From JBBDRX01 sp040905245 (GTDB lineage: Bacteria > Bacteroidota > Rhodothermia > Balneolales > Balneolaceae), in assembly GCA_040905245.1 (NCBI GenBank), contig JBBDRX010000052.1, positions 1 to 7,237 of the forward strand: a stretch of 7,237 bases of DNA. Reading direction: 5' to 3'. How positions within the stretch are numbered: position 1 is the stretch's first letter; each line of letters opens with the position of its first letter. Under the pieces are notes generated by a model. That model had not been told where the DNA came from. It did not search any database and worked only from the letters and a program-made list of their open reading frames with translations. Below are positions 5,446 to 7,237 of the stretch, in pieces. Position numbers and translations under genes: made by a program.

Positions 5446-7237
5446 ATGATGAAAACGTATCTACAAAGTTGGAGCAGGTTGGTAGTGCTTTTTTGTGTCT
5501 CAATACTGCTGACATATCCGCAGGCCCTTCAGGCACAGCAGTTGAATCAACTGAACCACTCCTCCACACCGGTCAGCTGGATTTCACTTGCGGAAGCACA
5601 GGACCTCTTTTACAAGGCGGACCTGGTCAAGGAGATCTCGGTCGATGTGCAGGAGGGGACACTGGAAGAGGCACTTCACCAGATTGCCGAGAAGACGGGA
5701 CTTCACCTGACGTATCGGGGTGATATCATGGTGGAGAAGACGGTTACACTGCAACGAGAATCCGTAACAGTCAGTGATGCACTCGAAATGTTACTTGAAG
5801 ATACCGGGCTGGAGTATCAGATCTCCCGGCACGGGTACCTGTTAATCAATCTTGCGGAAGAGGTTGAGCAGGAAATACTGGTTCAGGAGACCGTACAGGG
5901 CCGTATTACTGACGGGAATACGGGGGAAGCGCTTCCAGGAGTGAACGTGGTACTTCAGGGAACCAGCACCGGTACCGTATCGGATGCAAATGGTGCGTTT
6001 TCACTGAATGTCCCATCGCTGAATGAAGTACTGGTTGTCTCTTACATCGGTTATCAGCGACAGGAGGTGGCCATATCGGGCCGCACGAACATCGATATTC
6101 AGATGACTCCTCTTGTGTTGATGGGTGACGAAATGGTGGTTACAGCCTTTGGTGTGACCGGAGAGAGAAGAACCATAAGCTACTCTACGACGAATCTGGA
6201 CGGTGGCCAGATCAGCAGGGCAGTAGAACCGAACTTTGTGAACTCCATGTCCGGCCGAATGGCGGGGGTTCTGGTAGAAGGGACCAATACCGGCCCGGGT
6301 GGGTCCAGCCGGATGGTTATTCGGGGGAATACGTCTCTGTCCGGAGATAATCAGCCGCTGTACGTGGTGGATGGTATGCCGATCAACAATACCCGGCAGG
6401 GAGACCAGGGAGTTCAGGGACGTACCGTATATGGGGATCGTGGAGACGGAATTTCCCATATCAACCCCAGTGATATCGAGACCATGACCGTGTTAAAAGG
6501 GGGGCAAGCGACGGCGCTATACGGTTCACGTGCAGCAAATGGCGTGGTTATCATCACGACCAAATCGGGAAAACAGGACAGAAGTATCGGAGTCGAATTC
6601 AACTCGAGTACGATGTTTCACTCCATATCCAAATATCCGGACTGGCAACAGGAGTATGGCCATGGAACCGCTTATCAAAGGCCACAAACGCTTGCGGAGT
6701 CAGCAAGTTCAGGCCGGTTGTCTTTTGGAGAGCCTGTGGACGGTGCAGACTACATCAGTGTGAATGGGGAGTTGCGTCCCTACTCTTCGGTCTCGGTAAA
6801 AGAGAATTTCAACAACTTCTATGAAACCGGTATCGATTTTACCAACACACTGGCTTTGAGTGGCGGTTCCGACAATGTAACCTACCGGGCGTCACTATCG
6901 AATATGGATTCCAACGCGTTGATGCCGAACTCAACCTACAATAGAAAGACAGCCAGAGTGGGTTTTGATGCAGACGTGACCGACCGGCTCTCTGTCAGCT
7001 CAAATGTTCAATACAATATTGTAGAGGGTGTCAATCGCCCACAGGGTGGATATGCAACCTACAATGCGCACTGGAATGTGGCTTTGCTGTCGACCACCCT
7101 GGATATCCGGGATCTCTCTCCGGGCTATTTTGAAGATACCCCGAATCAGGAGATGCGATGGAATCCGTCAAGTGCGGCTCCCAATGCGTATTGGGTCGTC
7201 AACAAATACCGGAATGAAGATGACGAGAAGCGGTTGA
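5446..7237 (+). CDS. SusC/RagA-like TonB-dependent receptor with STN signalling domain (3' partial)
   Basis: Frame open from 5446 to the right edge: 597 complete codons, no stop, so most of the beta-barrel is missing (family members are usually about 1000 aa or more). A signal peptide covers 1-30, with cleavage likely after ALQA. An STN domain lies at about 63-135 (ISVDVQEGTLEEALHQIAEK ... YLLIN), the periplasmic element that talks to FecR-type anti-sigmas. A carboxypeptidase-regulatory-like beta domain spans 149-218 (VQGRITDGNTGEALPGVNVV ... VSYIGYQ), followed by a TonB-box-like stretch EMVVTAFG (229-236). The plug covers about 245-375 and includes the SusC signatures SGRMAGV (269-275), VIRGNTS (291-297) and PLYVVDGMPIN (304-314), then LYGSRAANGVVIITT. 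Barrel strands follow from about 385. The protein should import a bound oligosaccharide or other ligand across the outer membrane using TonB energy, usually with a SusD-like lipoprotein encoded next. Ligand not deducible. Confidence 0.95.
   Translation, partial: MMKTYLQSWSRLVVLFCVSILLTYPQALQAQQLNQLNHSSTPVSWISLAEAQDLFYKADLVKEISVDVQEGTLEEALHQIAEKTGLHLTYRGDIMVEKTVTLQRESVTVSDALEMLLEDTGLEYQISRHGYLLINLAEEVEQEILVQETVQGRITDGNTGEALPGVNVVLQGTSTGTVSDANGAFSLNVPSLNEVLVVSYIGYQRQEVAISGRTNIDIQMTPLVLMGDEMVVTAFGVTGERRTISYSTTNLDGGQISRAVEPNFVNSMSGRMAGVLVEGTNTGPGGSSRMVIRGNTSLSGDNQPLYVVDGMPINNTRQGDQGVQGRTVYGDRGDGISHINPSDIETMTVLKGGQATALYGSRAANGVVIITTKSGKQDRSIGVEFNSSTMFHSISKYPDWQQEYGHGTAYQRPQTLAESASSGRLSFGEPVDGADYISVNGELRPYSSVSVKENFNNFYETGIDFTNTLALSGGSDNVTYRASLSNMDSNALMPNSTYNRKTARVGFDADVTDRLSVSSNVQYNIVEGVNRPQGGYATYNAHWNVALLSTTLDIRDLSPGYFEDTPNQEMRWNPSSAAPNAYWVVNKYRNEDDEKRL

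Noticed and set aside
5307..5723. 138-codon plus-strand frame spanning the fecR end and receptor start
   Set aside because: It overlaps two well-supported genes in a different frame and has a low-complexity Gly/Thr-rich translation typical of a shadow.
6001..6459. 152-codon minus-strand frame inside the receptor gene
   Set aside because: It is opposite the highly conserved SusC plug region; no independent evidence of coding.

Overview
The window looks like part of a carbohydrate-uptake and degradation locus from a member of the Bacteroidota or a close relative such as the Balneolota/Rhodothermota group. The evidence is the set of protein families: a Bacteroides-expansion-type ECF sigma factor, a FecR anti-sigma with a DUF4974-like C-terminus, and a SusC/RagA-type TonB-dependent receptor that starts with an STN domain. 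Base composition is roughly balanced, and most genes lack a clear Shine-Dalgarno sequence. I cannot place it to genus.

Layout: two genes lie on the minus strand in the left half. The first (1-2313) is the first 771 codons of a lipoprotein with the architecture of a heparinase II/III-type polysaccharide lyase; its 3' end runs off the left edge. Upstream of it, in the same direction, is a 235-aa six-helix membrane protein (2532-3239) resembling the YjdF/DUF2238 family. A 209-bp divergent intergenic region (3240-3448) separates these from a plus-strand cluster: ECF sigma factor (3449-4048, TTG start), a 246-bp gap with two small hairpins, the FecR-like anti-sigma factor (4295-5356), an 89-bp gap with a hairpin, and the first 597 codons of the SusC-like receptor (5446 to the right edge).

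Expected logic, from knowledge of these families: a glycan bound by the receptor (normally with a SusD-like lipoprotein, which would lie beyond the right edge) is signalled through the periplasmic STN domain to FecR. FecR then releases the ECF sigma factor in the cytoplasm, which raises transcription of the transport and degradation genes. The divergent lyase is a plausible target and would cleave uronic-acid-containing polysaccharide at the cell surface or in the periplasm. The membrane protein between them has no obvious role in this and may be a bystander.

No RNA genes, CRISPR arrays, insertion sequences or phage genes were seen. I found no convincing new system. The points most worth checking are the acidic-residue substitutions around the lyase active site, the 12-base A-tract motif shared upstream of sigma and fecR, and the hairpins between the signalling genes.
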